From Bacteroidota bacterium (lineage in GTDB: Bacteria; Bacteroidota; Bacteroidia; Chitinophagales; Chitinophagaceae), in contig JAFDXY010000015.1 of assembly GCA_018267725.1 (NCBI GenBank), positions 1-64,000 on the forward strand: a stretch of DNA of 64,000 nucleotides, given 5' to 3'. This document shows positions 54,099 through 63,969 of this stretch, one piece after another. Under the pieces are notes generated by a model. The model worked only from the letters and a program-made list of their open reading frames with translations, searched no databases and was not told where the DNA came from. The stretch's first letter is position 1, and each line of letters starts with the position of its first letter. Made by a program: the position numbers and the translations under genes.

Positions 54099-54143
54099 AT
54101 TTTAACTCTAACAATCGTTAGTTTTGGTGCTTTAACAATTGTT

Positions 54144-56189
54144 ATGCAAAAACTGAATAATTACATTCTTGGTAAACAAATTACGGGAGATGGAGAAGGA
54201 CAACTATTATACAATGCAGTAAGCGGAGAAGCCATTGCAACAGCCTCTACACAAGGGTTAGATTTTAATGAAGTTTTAAATTATGCAAGAAGTAACGGAT
54301 ATCTTTTACGAAAAAAAACTTTTCATGAACGCGGTTTAATGTTAAAAGCATTGGCTTTGCATCTTCGAAATTATTTGCAAAAATTTTATAATATATCTTA
54401 TCAAACCGGTGCAACCAAAGCAGATAGTTGGGTAGATATTGAAGGAGGCATTGGTAATTTATTTTCTTACGCTTCGCTTAGAAGAAAATTTCAAGATGAA
54501 TCTTTTTGTTTAGATGGAGAGCCACATAATTTAAGTAAACAAAATACTTTTATGGGGCACCATTTATTAGTACCTAAAGAAGGCGTTGCCATTCATATTA
54601 ACGCATTTAATTTTCCTGTTTGGGGAATGTTAGAAAAAGTTGCAGTGAACTTATTAGCAGGCATGCCTTGCATTGTTAAACCCGCAACAGTAACATCTTT
54701 TTTAACCGAAGCAGTTGTGCAAGAAATTATAGCATCAAATATTTTACCAAAAGGTGCATTGCAACTGGTTTGTGGCAGTGCAGGCAATATGTTAAACTAT
54801 GTAACCAATCAAGATGTTATTACTTTTACCGGAAGTGCATCAACAGGTTTAATGCTAAAATCTCAACAAAAAATTTTAGCAGAAAATGTTCCGTTTACAA
54901 TGGAAGCAGATTCATTAAACTGCATTGTTTTAGGAAATGATGTTACACCCAATATGCCCGAATGGGATATTTTTATTAAAGAAGTTAGAAAAGAAATGAC
55001 CACCAAAGCAGGGCAAAAATGTACCGCTATAAGAAGAATTTTTGTTCCTGAAAATAAAATAGAAGATGTGCAAACTGCATTAAGTAAAGCATTAGCACAA
55101 ACAACTATTGGCAATCCTTTAAACGATAAAGTAAGAATGGGAAGCCTTGCAGGGCAAAGCCAACGTAAAGAAGTAAAAGAACAAGTTCAAAAATTATTAG
55201 CATCATCACAAATTATTTACGGAAGTTTAGATAGCGTAGAATTAATTGATGCAGATTTAAACAAAGGAGCATTCATTTCTCCATTATTATTAATAAATAA
55301 AAATCCTTTTAATAGCAATGAACCACACGAGGTAGAAGCATTTGGGCCCGTTAGTACTTTAATGCCTTATAAAAATTTAGAAGAAGCAATAGAATTATCT
55401 AAAAAAGGGAAAGGTTCTTTGGTTAGCAGCATTGTAACAGCCAACACAAAAGTTGCCAAACAATATGTGTTAGGTGCAGGAGCTTATCATGGTCGTATAT
55501 TAATTTTAAATAATGAATGTGCCAAAGAAAGTACAGGGCATGGCAGCCCACTGCCATTGTTAGTGCATGGTGGCCCTGGCAGAGCCGGTGGCGGAGAAGA
55601 AATGGGCGGCATGCGTGGTGTAAAACATTATATGCAACGTGTGGCTATTCAAGGTTCTCCAACAATGCTAACTGCAGTAAGTAACGTTTATCAACCCAAT
55701 GCAAAAGGTGTTCAATCAAACATTCATCCTTTTAAAAAGTATTTTGAAGAGTTACAAATTGGCGAGCAAATTATTACAGAAAAAAGAAATATAACTTCAG
55801 AAGATATTGAAAAATTTGCAGATTTAAGTGGAGATCATTTTTATGCTCATTTAAAAGAAACCAATTTTGAAGGAACTATGTTTACACACCAAGTTGCACA
55901 TGGTTATTTTATTATGAGTGCTGCAGCAGGATTGTTTGTTGATAGCTACGAAAAAAATCCGGTGTTATTAAATTATGGTATTGATGAGTTAAGATTTACT
56001 AAACCAATTTATCCCGGAGCAGAAATGTATGTTCGGTTTACTTGTAAAGAAAAAACTGCACAAGAATTAAAAGATGAAAACGATATACCAAAAGGAATTG
56101 TAAAATGGTTTGTTGAAATTTTTGATGAAACCAACGAAATAACAGGTGTAGCAACTATTTTAACCATGGTAAAGAAAAAAGAAAATTAA
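54144..56189 (+). CDS. paaZ: Bifunctional aldehyde dehydrogenase/enoyl-CoA hydratase PaaZ
   Basis: This 681-aa protein opens the ring of oxepin-CoA and oxidises the resulting semialdehyde in phenylacetate degradation. Residues about 1-520 are an aldehyde dehydrogenase with HINAFNFPVWGMLEK, the FTGSASTG nucleotide loop, EADSLNC and the catalytic cysteine C293 in KAGQKCTAIRR. Residues about 530-681 are a MaoC-type hydratase with SEDIEKFADLSGDHFYAH. The fused layout and length match PaaZ. Only one further candidate pathway gene lies in the window, so a phenylacetate role depends on genes elsewhere. Confidence 0.93.
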   Translation: MQKLNNYILGKQITGDGEGQLLYNAVSGEAIATASTQGLDFNEVLNYARSNGYLLRKKTFHERGLMLKALALHLRNYLQKFYNISYQTGATKADSWVDIEGGIGNLFSYASLRRKFQDESFCLDGEPHNLSKQNTFMGHHLLVPKEGVAIHINAFNFPVWGMLEKVAVNLLAGMPCIVKPATVTSFLTEAVVQEIIASNILPKGALQLVCGSAGNMLNYVTNQDVITFTGSASTGLMLKSQQKILAENVPFTMEADSLNCIVLGNDVTPNMPEWDIFIKEVRKEMTTKAGQKCTAIRRIFVPENKIEDVQTALSKALAQTTIGNPLNDKVRMGSLAGQSQRKEVKEQVQKLLASSQIIYGSLDSVELIDADLNKGAFISPLLLINKNPFNSNEPHEVEAFGPVSTLMPYKNLEEAIELSKKGKGSLVSSIVTANTKVAKQYVLGAGAYHGRILILNNECAKESTGHGSPLPLLVHGGPGRAGGGEEMGGMRGVKHYMQRVAIQGSPTMLTAVSNVYQPNAKGVQSNIHPFKKYFEELQIGEQIITEKRNITSEDIEKFADLSGDHFYAHLKETNFEGTMFTHQVAHGYFIMSAAAGLFVDSYEKNPVLLNYGIDELRFTKPIYPGAEMYVRFTCKEKTAQELKDENDIPKGIVKWFVEIFDETNEITGVATILTMVKKKEN

Positions 56190-56190
56190 T

Positions 56191-56952
56191 ATGCAAGAAC
56201 CTTACGTTAATTATTCGGTTAACAACAACATTGCAACTATTGAGTTTTATACGCCACAACATAACTCATTACCAGCAACTGTTTTGCAACAACTTGCCAA
56301 TACTATTACACATGCTGGCAACGATGATAATTGTAAAGTAATTATTTTAAAAAGTTTTGGTAATAAAACATTTTGTGCAGGAGCATCGTTTGATGAATTA
56401 ATGAATATAAATAATGAAGAAGAAGGATTAATTTTTTTTAGCGGTTTTGCAAAAGTTATTAATGCCATGAGGCAATGCCCTAAGTTTATTATTGGAAGTG
56501 TGCAAGGAAAAGCAATTGGCGGCGGCGTTGGTTTAGCTTGCAGTTGCGATTATACATTAGCAACCATTCATGCTCAAATAAAATTATCTGAACTGGCTGT
56601 TGGTATTGGCCCTTTTGTTGTTGGCCCTGCGGTTGAAAGAAAAATTGGTAACGCTGCTGCTTATGAATTAGCAATTGATGCTGCCAATTTTAGAACTGCT
56701 GAATGGGCAATGCAAAAAGGATTATATGTTAATATTTTTACAACTATTGAGGCGTTAGAAGAAGCTACTAATACATTAGCTGTTACTTTAAGCAATTACA
56801 GCAACCAAGCAATGCACGAAATAAAAAAAGCATTTTGGGAAGGAACAGAAAACTGGAATGAGTTATTAATGCAGCGTGCAGCAGTAAGTGGTAAATTAAT
56901 TTTAAGCGATTTTAGTAAAAAGTTTTTGGTAAACTTTAAAGCAAAAAAATAA
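56191..56952 (+). CDS. Enoyl-CoA hydratase/isomerase family protein
   Basis: This 253-aa crotonase has the oxyanion-hole segments FCAGASFDEL and GKAIGGGVGLACSCDY. The position of the second catalytic glutamate is LSELAVGIGPFVVGPAVER, which keeps one glutamate. It follows paaZ after only 1 bp and is almost certainly in one operon with it, making a phenylacetate-pathway hydratase or isomerase (PaaF or PaaG) the best guess. The exact reaction cannot be set from sequence alone. Confidence 0.87.
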   Translation: MQEPYVNYSVNNNIATIEFYTPQHNSLPATVLQQLANTITHAGNDDNCKVIILKSFGNKTFCAGASFDELMNINNEEEGLIFFSGFAKVINAMRQCPKFIIGSVQGKAIGGGVGLACSCDYTLATIHAQIKLSELAVGIGPFVVGPAVERKIGNAAAYELAIDAANFRTAEWAMQKGLYVNIFTTIEALEEATNTLAVTLSNYSNQAMHEIKKAFWEGTENWNELLMQRAAVSGKLILSDFSKKFLVNFKAKK

Positions 56953-56996
56953 CCCGAACACAGATAAAACAAAATTATTTAAGCTGTATTCGGGTT
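56951..56996. terminator. Bidirectional terminator between the hydratase and carbonic anhydrase genes
   Basis: Arms AACCCGAACACAG and CTGTATTCGGGTT pair with one mismatch around a 20-base loop. A T-rich run follows on the plus strand. The left arm overlaps the stop codon of the hydratase gene. Confidence 0.65.
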
Positions 56997-57005
56997 TATT
57001 TTAAA

Positions 57006-57641
57006 TTACAAATCATCATATTCATACAAGGAGTCAATATGTGTTCCGGCAGCCATTTCAAAAACCGGATTTATAATTCCATCTTTTAACCCGTAAACCC
57101 ATCCGTGCAAATGTGGAATATTATTATATTTCCATGCACGTTGTATAACAGAAGTTTTAGCTAAATGCATTACTTGTTCTTTTACATTTAATTCTGCAAG
57201 CCTGTCTGCTCTTGTTTCTATATCTGTTATAGCATCCAATTCTTCTCGGTATAATCTATATACATCTTTTATATTGCGTAACCACATATTTAAAACGTAT
57301 TTATAATCGTGGTCTGTCATTGCTGCTTTAATTCCGCCGCATCCGTAATGCCCGCAAACAATTACATGTTTTACTTTTAGTTGGTTTACTGCATAATCTA
57401 ATACACTAAACAAATTAACATCGGTATGTATTACTAAATTGGCAACATTGCGATGCACAAAAATTTCACCGGGTTGTGTGCCTGTAATTTTATCTGCTGG
57501 CACACGGCTATCACTACAACCAATCCATAAAAATTGTGGTGTTTGTAAATGGGCAAGTCTTTCAAAATACTCAGGATCATCTTTCACCATTTTATCTGCC
57601 CACTGTTTATTAGCTCTTAAAAGCTTTTCGTATGCGTGCAT
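57006..57641 (-). CDS. can: Beta-class carbonic anhydrase
   Basis: This 211-aa enzyme hydrates CO2 to bicarbonate. The zinc ligands are visible as the Cys and Asp of GCSDSRVPAD and the His and Cys of GHYGCGGIKAA. The long C-terminal helix with WLRNIKDVYRLYREELDAI and the closing HGWVYGLKDG are normal for the family. It is complete. It lies 21 bp downstream of fabG on the same strand. Confidence 0.95.
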   Translation of the reverse strand: MHAYEKLLRANKQWADKMVKDDPEYFERLAHLQTPQFLWIGCSDSRVPADKITGTQPGEIFVHRNVANLVIHTDVNLFSVLDYAVNQLKVKHVIVCGHYGCGGIKAAMTDHDYKYVLNMWLRNIKDVYRLYREELDAITDIETRADRLAELNVKEQVMHLAKTSVIQRAWKYNNIPHLHGWVYGLKDGIINPVFEMAAGTHIDSLYEYDDL

Positions 57642-57662
57642 AAATTACACATTAATTATAAA

Positions 57663-58418
57663 TTAAATATTTAACCCGCCACAAACACTTATTACTTGCC
57701 CTGTAATATAGCTGCTTAATTCGCTGGCAAGAAATAATGTGGTATTAGCAATTTCTTCCCCTTTACTAAATCTTCCTAAAGGAATTTTCTTTAAAAACTC
57801 TTCTGCGGCAGCACCTTCTTTTAAATAATGTGTCATATCTGTTTCAACAAAGCCGGGTGCAATAGCATTACAACGAATATTGCGACTTCCTAATTCTAAC
57901 GCTACACTTTTAGTAAAACCAATAATACCTGCTTTGCTGGCTGCATAACTGCTTTGGCCTGCATTTCCACGAATACCAATAATAGAGCTCATGTTAATAA
58001 TGCTTCCTGCTTTGGCTTTCATCATTGGGCGAATGACTTGCTTAGTCATATTAAAAATACTTTTCAAGTTTGTATCAATTACTTCATCCCATTGTTGTTC
58101 TGTTAAACGCAGTAAAAGATTGTCTTTACTAATGCCTGCATTGTTTACACAAACATCAATTGCATTAAATTCTTTTAATACATCATTTACAAAAGTTTCG
58201 CATTGTGCAAAATCTGCAGCATTGGTTTTATAAGCTTTTGCTTTTACGCCTAATGCAACTAATTGTTGTTCTAATGTTGCGGCTTTTTCTGCACTACTAT
58301 CACTTACATAAGTAAAGGCAATATTACTGCCTTGTTCTGCTAATTTTAAAGCAATAGCTGCACCAATACCACGAGCAGCACCTGTAACAATACTTGTTTT
58401 GTTTGCTAACAACTTCAT
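57663..58418 (-). CDS. fabG: 3-oxoacyl-ACP reductase FabG
   Basis: This 251-aa short-chain dehydrogenase reduces 3-oxoacyl-ACP with NADPH in fatty acid synthesis. It has the GAARGIGAAIALKLAE nucleotide loop, the CVNNAGIS strand, the catalytic serine in NMSSIIGIRGNAGQ and the YAASKAG Tyr/Lys pair. The tail GQVISVCGGLNI is diagnostic of FabG. It is not linked to other fab genes here, so it could also serve another pathway. The sequence is intact. Confidence 0.92.
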   Translation of the reverse strand: MKLLANKTSIVTGAARGIGAAIALKLAEQGSNIAFTYVSDSSAEKAATLEQQLVALGVKAKAYKTNAADFAQCETFVNDVLKEFNAIDVCVNNAGISKDNLLLRLTEQQWDEVIDTNLKSIFNMTKQVIRPMMKAKAGSIINMSSIIGIRGNAGQSSYAASKAGIIGFTKSVALELGSRNIRCNAIAPGFVETDMTHYLKEGAAAEEFLKKIPLGRFSKGEEIANTTLFLASELSSYITGQVISVCGGLNI

Positions 58419-58499
58419 AATTAATTTTTAAAGAAGTCAAATATATTAACTCTGTTTAGTTAAATACGAGATAAAAATATTTTTATGCCCCAACGTAAA

Positions 58500-60014
58500 T
58501 TATTTGTTGTTTGAAATTGAAAGTATTTCTTCAACAAATTTTCTGTTATTACTTAAGCGTGGTACTTTATGTTGCCCGCCCAGCTTATGTTTGCTGTGAA
58601 GCCACTTTTTAAATGTTTGTTGTGGAAGCTTGTGTACAACAGGCATTCTTAATGCAATATCTTTATGGCGTTTGGCTTCATAATCGCTATTAATATTTTT
58701 TAAAACACAATCTAACTCGTAAGCAAATTCTTGAATATTATTCGGTTCTTTTTCAAACTCAATTAACCATTCGTGTGCTCCGTTATTGTGCTCACTAAAA
58801 TAAATGGGTGCTGCTGTATAATCTGTTACAATGCTATTTGTTTTTTGGCTTGCAATAGCAATAGCTTTATCTGCATTGGCAACCATTAATTCTTCGCCAA
58901 AGGCATTTATAAAATGTTTTAACCTTCCGGTTACTTTTATTCTGAATGGATAAAGAGAAGTAAACTCAATTGTATCTCCAACTATATATCTCCATAAACC
59001 ACCGTTAGTTGAAATTACGGGAGCATAATTTTTATTTAATTCTACTTTGTTTAAACCAATAGTTTTAGGGTTTTCTTTTCCGTATTCTTCAGCAGGCATG
59101 AACTCGTAAAAAATACCGTGATCTAAGAAAAGCAGCATTCCATCTGTATTTGGAGCATCTTGTGCAGCAAAAAAACCTTCGCTTGCATTGTACATTTCTA
59201 AATAATTAATATCTGCTCCAATTAATTTTTCAAACTGTTTTTTATATGGACTGAAAGAAACGCCGCCATGCAAATACATTTCAAGATTAGGCCAAACTTC
59301 TATTAATGTTTTTTTATTAGTAATTTCTAATATACGTTTTATAAGTACTAACGTCCATGTTGGAACACCGGAAATTGATGTTACATTTTCATAAATGGTT
59401 GAGGTCGCTAATTGTTCAATTTTATTTTCCCATTCATCTAACAAAGCAATAGATAATTCGGGCGTGCGAATCCAGTTTGCCCATATTGGTGTGTTTTGTA
59501 AAAGCACTGCACTTAAATCTCCGTATTGTGCTTCTTCATTTATTGGGCATATTTGGTGGCTGCCACCTATTACCAATCCTTTTCCTGTAAGCAAATCACT
59601 ATCAGGATTATAATTGTAATACATAGTTAAAACATCTTTAGATGCTTTGTAATGGCAATCTTCTAAACTTTCTTTTGTTATGGGAATGAATTTGCTTTTA
59701 TCGTTTGTTGTGCCGCTGCTTTTTGCAAACCAATTAACGGGTGTATTCCATAATAAATTTTCTTCGCCTTCCATTAATTTTTCTACATATGGTTTTAGTT
59801 GGTCGTATTCTTGAATGGGGATTGTTTTTTTAAAATCTTGAATTTTTGAAATTCCTGCCAATGAATGTTTCCTGCCAAATTCTGTGTATTGACCATGTGT
59901 AACTAAATCTTGCAAAACTTCGCGTTGGGTGGCAATAGGATCTTGTACCCATTGTTCTATTTTCCAATAACGCAGTCGTGCTAATCTTGATATGGTGGGG
60001 CTTAGCAATTTCAT
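58500..60014 (-). CDS. GH3 auxin-responsive promoter family protein (acyl-adenylase fold)
   Basis: This 504-aa protein is a bacterial member of the plant GH3 family, which joins acids to amino acids through adenylates. It has the ATP-binding FAKSSGTTNDKSKFIPIT at about residues 95-112, the LEMYNASEGFFAAQD segment and NGGLWRYIVGDTIEF. The C-terminus with HKLGGQHKVPRLSNNRKFVEEIL is a family hallmark. Its substrate in bacteria is unknown. It is not related to glycoside hydrolase family 3 despite the name. Confidence 0.88.
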   Translation of the reverse strand: MKLLSPTISRLARLRYWKIEQWVQDPIATQREVLQDLVTHGQYTEFGRKHSLAGISKIQDFKKTIPIQEYDQLKPYVEKLMEGEENLLWNTPVNWFAKSSGTTNDKSKFIPITKESLEDCHYKASKDVLTMYYNYNPDSDLLTGKGLVIGGSHQICPINEEAQYGDLSAVLLQNTPIWANWIRTPELSIALLDEWENKIEQLATSTIYENVTSISGVPTWTLVLIKRILEITNKKTLIEVWPNLEMYLHGGVSFSPYKKQFEKLIGADINYLEMYNASEGFFAAQDAPNTDGMLLFLDHGIFYEFMPAEEYGKENPKTIGLNKVELNKNYAPVISTNGGLWRYIVGDTIEFTSLYPFRIKVTGRLKHFINAFGEELMVANADKAIAIASQKTNSIVTDYTAAPIYFSEHNNGAHEWLIEFEKEPNNIQEFAYELDCVLKNINSDYEAKRHKDIALRMPVVHKLPQQTFKKWLHSKHKLGGQHKVPRLSNNRKFVEEILSISNNK

Positions 60015-60068
60015 TGATGGCGGTTAGTGTAAGCAAAATACGCAATGAAATTGAAAGAAAGAAATGTT

Positions 60069-60854
60069 TTATTGTTCTACAGCGTGTGTTGGATTTTTCA
60101 TTCCTAATTCAATAATCCAATCTTTACGTTTTAATTCAAAATTGGTACCTAAGTATAAACGTTTTACTTGTTCGTCATCTGCCAATTCTTCTGCTGTGCC
60201 ATGTTTAAAAATTTTTCCTTCAATTAATAAATAAGCTCTATCGCAAATAGAAAGTGTTTCGTTTACGTTGTGGTCTGTAATTAAAATGCCAATATTTTTA
60301 TATTTTAGTTTTGCAACAACTGTTTGAATGTCTTCAACAGCAATAGGATCAACACCTGCAAAAGGTTCATCTAACAAAATAAATTTAGGATCAACAGCTA
60401 AGGCACGTGCAATTTCTGTTCTTCTTCTTTCTCCTCCACTTAAACTATCTCCGTTATTTTTTCGTACATGGTGCAGGTTAAATTCGGTTAACAAATTTTC
60501 TAACTTTTCTAATCGTTCTTTTTTAGAAAGATTTGTCATTTCCAAAACAGCCATAATATTATCTTCAACACTTAATTTTCTAAACACACTTGCCTCTTGC
60601 GGTAAATAACCAATACCCATTTGTGCACGTTTGTACATTGGTAGCTTGGTTATATCTTCTTCATTTAAAAAAACAGTTCCTTCATCGGGTTTTATTAAAC
60701 CTACTACCATATAAAAAGTTGTTGTTTTACCGGCACCATTGGGGCCAAGTAATCCAACAATTTCGCCTTGCTGCACATTAATACTTACATTATTTACAAC
60801 TGTTCTGCTTTTATAAGTTTTTACTAAATTGTTGGTATGTATGGTAAGATTCAA
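60069..60854 (-). CDS. lptB: LPS export ABC transporter ATP-binding protein
   Basis: This 261-aa ATPase drives lipopolysaccharide extraction by LptFG. It has Walker [10 protein letters not shown], signature LSGGERRR, Walker [14 protein letters not shown] and the H-loop ITDHN, all typical of LptB. No ATG is available in frame, so it starts at a TTG at 60854 ([16 protein letters not shown]); an upstream TATTTTTG box fits this start. About 20 C-terminal residues are beyond the E. coli length. lptF, lptG and lptC are not in this window. Confidence 0.94.
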   Translation of the reverse strand: MNLTIHTNNLVKTYKSRTVVNNVSINVQQGEIVGLLGPNGAGKTTTFYMVVGLIKPDEGTVFLNEEDITKLPMYKRAQMGIGYLPQEASVFRKLSVEDNIMAVLEMTNLSKKERLEKLENLLTEFNLHHVRKNNGDSLSGGERRRTEIARALAVDPKFILLDEPFAGVDPIAVEDIQTVVAKLKYKNIGILITDHNVNETLSICDRAYLLIEGKIFKHGTAEELADDEQVKRLYLGTNFELKRKDWIIELGMKNPTHAVEQ

Positions 60855-60868
60855 AATAATTGTTTTTA

Positions 60869-60876
60869 CAAAAATA
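60869..60876 (-). promoter_or_regulatory. Putative -7 element for lptB
   Basis: The minus strand reads TATTTTTG, an exact TAnnTTTG match, 14 bp upstream of the TTG start codon. The 73-bp divergent region also serves the sensor kinase. Confidence 0.4.
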
Positions 60877-60927
60877 TGTTTTACTATTTGTTTTGAGTTT
60901 AATTTAGAGAAGCTATTCTGTTAAAAC

Positions 60928-63900
60928 ATGAAACCTTTGCTGCTTATATTATATAGCCTTGCTATTTATACAACTAATGCACAACTGCAATTTAGCAGAG
61001 TTGAAGGACTATCGCAAAACACAGTATATTCTATTACGAAAGATAAGCAGGGTTTTATATGGATAGCAACTGCCAACGGTATAAACAGATATGATGGTAA
61101 AGAAATGAAAATTTATAAACCTTCATTTACAAAATCTAAAAAACAAATTGAAGGAAGAATAGTACGCTCTACAATTTTAGTTGAAAACGATATTTTATTT
61201 TTTTCAACAGAAAACAGTATAAACCAATTTGATAAAAAATCAGAAAATTTTAAACAATACAAAGTATATATAGGAAACCATAAAGAAGACCCAATAGAGG
61301 AGAAAGAAGGGAATACTAATTTGTACAGCAATGCAGACCCTTTGTTATATAGTAATGAGCATTTATGGGTTGCACAAGCTGACAGAATTTTTAATATAAA
61401 CACAAAAACCAATAAATCTATTTCGTACACAGTTCCATTTAAAACTAAAAACAATTATGCTGCTAATTTGTCTCTCAAAGGTTGCGTAATTAATAACTCA
61501 TTTTGGTTTGCAACCCAAGGCAGCGGTATTATACAATTTGATTTTGTTAGCCATAAATGGCAACAATTTTTAAGTAACTATTCTTTTTCTTCCATTACAA
61601 TTTGTAACGATACTTTGTATGCACACACTGCCAATAAAGTAATATGGTTTAACCCTGCTAATTATACCAACGGTATTATTTCATTTAACTCTTCAAATAC
61701 ATTAAGAACTATTTATACAGATTATAAAAAAAGTATATGGTTGGGAGATGATATTGGGAATGTGTTTTGCAAAACTTTTACAGAAAAATTTTTTTATTGG
61801 AAAGGAAATATTAATTACAACTACAGCCAAGCAACAACAAAATATCCGGTATATTGTTTTTATGCAGATACCGTTGGTAATTTATGGGTTGGAGCAGATG
61901 TGTTGGGATTATTAAAATCGAAAATAAATAACTACCCTTTTAAAAAATATCCTGATGAATACAAACAAGTAAATGAAAAGCACAATCTTTTTATTCATTC
62001 AATTTATGTAGATAACGAGAAAAAAATTTGGTTAGGTACTTATCAAAATGGTATTATAAAATTAGATAGAGATACTAAAAAATCTGAAAAACTTTTATTT
62101 AATATTCCTATCTCAAAAACAAATAATATTTCTGCTTCAACATCATTAATTAAAGAAGATGACGAAGGAAATATTTGGACAAACTATGCCGAACATTTAT
62201 TAATAAAAGAAAAAGAGAGTAACAACTTTACAGCAATAAAACTCAGCCAAGCACAAAACTCAACACAAAGCCCGCAAGTTTGGTGTATTGAAAAATATAA
62301 AACCAATTGGTTAGTAGGTACTAATATTGGGGCATATATAGTAAAAAAAATTAATGGCAAATACACTGCACAACGAATAGAAAATTTTGGTGTAAGCAAA
62401 ATATTTATTATTAAAGCTTTTCAAAAAAAACAATTATGGATAGTGCCAGAAGTAGGTGGTATTTATATAATTGATGATATTGCAGAATTTGAAGGCTCCA
62501 ATACCATTAAAAGAATTTTTGAAAATGAAACAGTAAAAGCAATTGAATACGATGCTATACACAACTTGTATTGGATAAGTACTGCCAACGGTTTAATTGC
62601 CTATCATGCCATTACCAAAAAATTTAAAACATATAATGAGCAGCAAGGCATGCTTAACAATTTTGTGTATGGCTCAGTTCTTTGCGATAATGAAATTTGG
62701 CTAAGCACCAATAACGGATTATCTCAAGGGAAAATTCAATTTAATAATAACAACCTTTTTCCTGAAATAGTTTTTACCAACTATACAGTAGCAGAAGGCT
62801 TGCCCAGCAACGAGTTTAATACCAATGCTTTTTATAAAGATAAAAATGGTATCTTATATTTTGGAACAGATAAAGGTGTAGTTTGGTTTAATCCAAAAGA
62901 AATTACACATAGCAATGAAAAAGTAAACATTCAATTATTAAACGTATTAGCAAACGAAAAAAATACCGATAGTACACTTGCTGCCGAGTATATTTCAAAC
63001 CTTTCATTGTTGCATAACAACAACAACTTATTTTTTAAATTCATTAATATTAATTTTCATAACCCGGATAAAATTAAGTACGCTTATTTTTTAGAAGGAT
63101 GGGATAAAGATTGGATTAATAACGGCACTATACCCGAAGCAAGATACAGCAATTTAGAGCCCGGAAAATATACATTTAAAATAAAAGCAACCAACAACGC
63201 AGGTATTTGGAGTAATGAATTAAAAGAAATTAATATAACCATTCATCCTCCGTTTTGGCAAACAAATTGGTTTATTTTTCTTGTAGTTATAATATCTGTT
63301 ACTACAATAATACTTATTGCAAAATTTTATGTGCAACAAAAATTAAAAATACAAATTGCAGAACTGCAAAAAGCTCAAGAAATTGCTGCAGAACGCCAAC
63401 GTATAAGTCGAGAAATGCACGATGACATTGGCTCTGGGCTTACACAAATTGCTTTAATAAGCGATGCCGCCATAAGGAAAAATAAATTAATTGAATTGAA
63501 TGATATTGCCCAAACCAGCAGAAAATTAATAAGTAATATGAGTGAAATTGTTTGGAGTTTACAAGCAGAAAACAAAACACTTGAACAATTATTTGCATAT
63601 TTAAGAGAACAACTATTTAAACTACTTGAATATTCGGGTATTGATTATGAAATACAATTTCCAGAAAACACAAATCATATTATTATAGAAAACAAACAAA
63701 GCAGAAATATACTTTTAATAACAAAAGAAATTGTAACCAACACTGTTAAACACAGTAAAGCAAAACATATTACCATTAGCAGCATTTTAAAAAACAAACA
63801 ATTGTATTTTGAGATAAAAGATGATGGCATTGGTTTTACTACATCTATTATAACAGAGGGCAATGGGTTAAAAAATATAAAATCAAGAATTAATGACATG

Positions 63901-63969
63901 AAAGGAACATTAAATATAAACAGCACTAAAGAGGGCGGAACAATATTTAATTATACTATACCACTATAA
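60928..63969 (+). CDS. Triple-Y two-component sensor histidine kinase (HisKA_3)
   Basis: This 1,013-aa membrane kinase has a signal peptide (MKPLLLILYSLAIYTTNAQ), a periplasmic two-bladed propeller region of Reg_prop repeats (for example QGFIWIATANGINRYDGKE) up to about residue 690, a Y_Y_Y domain (about 700-775), one membrane helix (about 780-802) and a cytoplasmic NarL-type kinase. The phosphorylated histidine is H831 in SREMHDDIGSG, and the ATPase part has TNTVKHSKA and DDGIGF. Such kinases sense periplasmic signals, often sugars, and phosphorylate a LuxR-type regulator, which is not visible in the 31 bp left in the window. Confidence 0.92.
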   Translation: MKPLLLILYSLAIYTTNAQLQFSRVEGLSQNTVYSITKDKQGFIWIATANGINRYDGKEMKIYKPSFTKSKKQIEGRIVRSTILVENDILFFSTENSINQFDKKSENFKQYKVYIGNHKEDPIEEKEGNTNLYSNADPLLYSNEHLWVAQADRIFNINTKTNKSISYTVPFKTKNNYAANLSLKGCVINNSFWFATQGSGIIQFDFVSHKWQQFLSNYSFSSITICNDTLYAHTANKVIWFNPANYTNGIISFNSSNTLRTIYTDYKKSIWLGDDIGNVFCKTFTEKFFYWKGNINYNYSQATTKYPVYCFYADTVGNLWVGADVLGLLKSKINNYPFKKYPDEYKQVNEKHNLFIHSIYVDNEKKIWLGTYQNGIIKLDRDTKKSEKLLFNIPISKTNNISASTSLIKEDDEGNIWTNYAEHLLIKEKESNNFTAIKLSQAQNSTQSPQVWCIEKYKTNWLVGTNIGAYIVKKINGKYTAQRIENFGVSKIFIIKAFQKKQLWIVPEVGGIYIIDDIAEFEGSNTIKRIFENETVKAIEYDAIHNLYWISTANGLIAYHAITKKFKTYNEQQGMLNNFVYGSVLCDNEIWLSTNNGLSQGKIQFNNNNLFPEIVFTNYTVAEGLPSNEFNTNAFYKDKNGILYFGTDKGVVWFNPKEITHSNEKVNIQLLNVLANEKNTDSTLAAEYISNLSLLHNNNNLFFKFININFHNPDKIKYAYFLEGWDKDWINNGTIPEARYSNLEPGKYTFKIKATNNAGIWSNELKEINITIHPPFWQTNWFIFLVVIISVTTIILIAKFYVQQKLKIQIAELQKAQEIAAERQRISREMHDDIGSGLTQIALISDAAIRKNKLIELNDIAQTSRKLISNMSEIVWSLQAENKTLEQLFAYLREQLFKLLEYSGIDYEIQFPENTNHIIIENKQSRNILLITKEIVTNTVKHSKAKHITISSILKNKQLYFEIKDDGIGFTTSIITEGNGLKNIKSRINDMKGTLNINSTKEGGTIFNYTIPL